NCBI GenBank assembly: GCA_046160545.1
Contig: JBJXGS010000005.1
Span: 1-64,000, forward strand
Source of the DNA: JAEUOS01 sp046160545
GTDB taxonomy: Bacteria > Pseudomonadota > Gammaproteobacteria > Burkholderiales > JAEUOS01
DNA: 64,000 bases
Reading direction: 5' to 3'
Translations under genes and position numbers: made by a program
The notes under the pieces: model-generated
Database searches by the model: none
What the model was told of the DNA's origin: nothing
The model's input: the letters and a program-made list of their open reading frames with translations, nothing else
Shown: in pieces, positions 62,388 to 64,000 of the stretch
Layout of the letters: each line of letters starts with the position of its first letter
How positions within the stretch are numbered: the first letter of the stretch is position 1

Positions 62388-64000
62388 ATGTTGCTCGACC
62401 CACTTCGACAACTGATCGCCATGTCGCGCCTTTTTTCCAACCGTCAGAGACAGTACGACATGGGCGTTCTGCCCAGCGAGCTCCTGGCCCGCGATGCGGA
62501 CGCAGCGGCGCTCCCGGCCGCCGGTCCGGGCGATGTCAACCGGGCCGCGTCCGACAGTGTCGCAGTGGCATTCGCCGAGTACGAGGCGCTGTTCGCCACC
62601 CACCTGGAAGGCGCGGTCGCGCCGCGCCGTGCGCCGCTGCCTGATGATCTCGTCTTGCGCGCGCGCAACCTCAAGGCCTCGGCGTATTTCCTCGATGCGA
62701 CGCTAGCCGGTGTGTGTGCGCTCGAGGACGCCGATTGGCAGGGCGCAGATCGATCCGCCCATACCCATGCCTTTGTCTTCGTAGTCGAGTTCGGGCGCGA
62801 ACCAGGGCCTGGGGAGCCGGGCGACGCATGGATGCGCGGCACCAACGTCAAGCGCACCGATGTGCGGGTGGCCGAAGTGGCCGTGGTTCTAGCCGGATAT
62901 GTGCGCGCGCTCGGCTACGCCGCACGCGGCCATTGCGCCGGGGCCACGCAGGTGGTTCTGGAACGCCTGGCGCAGCGCGCCGGTGTGGCCAAGGCAGTCG
63001 ATGGCATGCTGCGCCTGCCGTTCACGCGGCGTGGCTTTGCGATCGGTGTGGTCACGACCGACATGGCCTTGGCCGCCGACCTGCCGATCGCCGCGTCCGC
63101 TTCGCTGGACTGGCCGGACGCCGATGCCTACATGGGCAAACCCGGCACCCGCCCCGGCTGGCAGGAAGCCGAAGAGGCGACGCGCCCCATGCACCTTGGT
63201 CGCTATCCGATGGAGACCATCAAGCGCGTGGCCGAGCCCACGACCCTGGTATTGCGCGACGAGATCATGCGTAACAGCAAACGGGCCGACCTCTTTACGC
63301 GGGCCTTGGCGGGTGACCTGGGTGAAAAGCCCAAGGCCGAGCGCATGCGTTTCGCAACCAAGCATCCGCTCGCCCTCGCAATGACGCCCCTGATCCGCAA
63401 CATGGTGCCCTTGCAGGGTTCGCGCGAGCCGTTGCTGCCCACCGGCATCGGCGGCGATCTGTCCGACGCGCGCCGCAACGCCGATGCGATCAAGGCGCTG
63501 GGCTACTACCTGGGCGCGGATCTGGTCGGCATCTGCGAGGCCGAACCATGGATGTATTACTCGCACGACGCCGAAGAGGGCAAGCCGATTGCCGCCTATC
63601 ACCGCCACTGCGTGGTGATGCTGATCGACCAGGGTTTCGAGACCATGGAGGGAGCCTCGGGCGACGACTGGATCTCGGGCGCGCAGTCGATGCGTGCCTA
63701 CATGCGCGGGGCACTCATCGCCGGCGTGATGGCGGCACACCTGCGGCGCCTGGGATTTTCGGCGCGCTCGCAGACCAATGCGCATTCGGAGGTGCTGCAC
63801 ATCCCGGCCGCACTGATGGCCGGCCTGGGTGAGCTTTCGCGCATCGGCGAGCTGGTCTTGAATCCCTTCATCGGCCCGCGCTCCAAGAGCGTCCTGGTGA
63901 CCACCGATCTGCCACTGGAATTCGATCTGCCCATCGACTTTGGCCTGCAGGCGGTGTGCAACATGTGCTTCAAGTGCGCTCGCGAGTGTCCATGCAACGC
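62388..64000 (+). CDS. Reductive dehalogenase/QueG-like corrinoid Fe-S protein (partial)
   Basis: No stop before the window end; about 537 residues are visible. The last third reads LGYYLGADLVGICEAEPWMY, AHLRRLGFSARSQTNAHSEV, GLGELSRIGELVLNPFIGPR, VLVTTDLPLEFDLPIDFG, then the Fe-S cysteines CNMCFKCARECPC. This is the cobalamin-dependent reductase fold shared by QueG and non-respiratory reductive dehalogenases. At 530 residues before the Fe-S cluster it is far longer than QueG and matches soluble dehalogenases such as NpRdhA, whose N-terminal half is a degenerate copy. An internal GYVRALGYAARGH-type repeat supports that. No Tat signal is visible, so it is cytosolic. Confidence 0.85.
   Translation, partial: MLLDPLRQLIAMSRLFSNRQRQYDMGVLPSELLARDADAAALPAAGPGDVNRAASDSVAVAFAEYEALFATHLEGAVAPRRAPLPDDLVLRARNLKASAYFLDATLAGVCALEDADWQGADRSAHTHAFVFVVEFGREPGPGEPGDAWMRGTNVKRTDVRVAEVAVVLAGYVRALGYAARGHCAGATQVVLERLAQRAGVAKAVDGMLRLPFTRRGFAIGVVTTDMALAADLPIAASASLDWPDADAYMGKPGTRPGWQEAEEATRPMHLGRYPMETIKRVAEPTTLVLRDEIMRNSKRADLFTRALAGDLGEKPKAERMRFATKHPLALAMTPLIRNMVPLQGSREPLLPTGIGGDLSDARRNADAIKALGYYLGADLVGICEAEPWMYYSHDAEEGKPIAAYHRHCVVMLIDQGFETMEGASGDDWISGAQSMRAYMRGALIAGVMAAHLRRLGFSARSQTNAHSEVLHIPAALMAGLGELSRIGELVLNPFIGPRSKSVLVTTDLPLEFDLPIDFGLQAVCNMCFKCARECPCN

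Overview
The window is 64 kb of gene-dense, high-GC bacterial chromosome. Three tricarboxylate-transporter (Bug/TctC-type) binding proteins without membrane partners, acyl-CoA catabolic genes, a branched-chain-type (Liv) ABC transporter, PEP-CTERM surface proteins and an AlkB hydroxylase together suggest a metabolically versatile betaproteobacterium, most likely Burkholderiales. This placement is inference from gene content. I see no rRNA, tRNA, insertion sequence, phage or CRISPR array.

Layout. 1-7.7 kb (+): a tight acyl-CoA catabolic operon (Bug protein, AMACR-like CoA transferase, long-chain-type acyl-CoA dehydrogenase, APH-type kinase, small helical protein, DUF7064/7065-like protein, thiolase-fold protein without the nucleophile Cys, DUF35 OB-fold protein). 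7.7-9.4 kb (-): a PIN toxin-antitoxin pair followed by argC. 9.5-12.8 kb (+): alcohol dehydrogenase, an unknown protein, a Bug protein, a small exported protein. 12.8-15.1 kb (-): orphan molybdopterin hydroxylase subunit. 15.3-20.0 kb (+): pyruvate carboxylase and DNA polymerase IV. 20.0-25.5 kb (-): threonine aldolase, a hydrolase/acyl-CoA ligase fusion, a second PIN/RHH toxin-antitoxin pair with a palindromic operator, and yaeQ with a partner. 25.6-31.7 kb: alkane monooxygenase, PEBP protein, acyl-CoA synthetase, OsmC protein, Tat-exported methyltransferase, SHOCT protein.

31.7-46.0 kb: a TetR regulator diverges, across palindromes, from a roughly 13.5-kb operon: hydrolase, amidohydrolase, livH-livM-livJ-livG, livF fused to a UPF0261/Tm-1-like domain, PEP-hydrolase-family TIM barrel, flotillin, SRPBCC protein, SRPBCC-quinone oxidoreductase fusion, cupin. 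Start/stop overlaps indicate translational coupling through much of it.

46.0-50.2 kb: a sigma70-like promoter and a cobalamin riboswitch precede two PEP-CTERM surface proteins (one DUF4465-like) and a TonB-dependent receptor. This looks like a vitamin B12 capture and import locus in which surface binders of a type I associate with Bacteroidetes are anchored by the PEP-CTERM system. It is the most interesting system in the window. The gene running off the right end resembles a cobalamin-dependent reductive dehalogenase, a possible B12 consumer.

50.3-64 kb: Bug protein with a D-aminoacylase-family hydrolase; a PQQ module (sorbosone-dehydrogenase-family lipoprotein, dihaem cytochrome c, PqqU/YncD-like receptor) with an intrinsic terminator inside the cytochrome leader region; an apparently inactive DegP-like protein; GST, DUF2855 protein, MFS transporter, and the partial dehalogenase-like gene.
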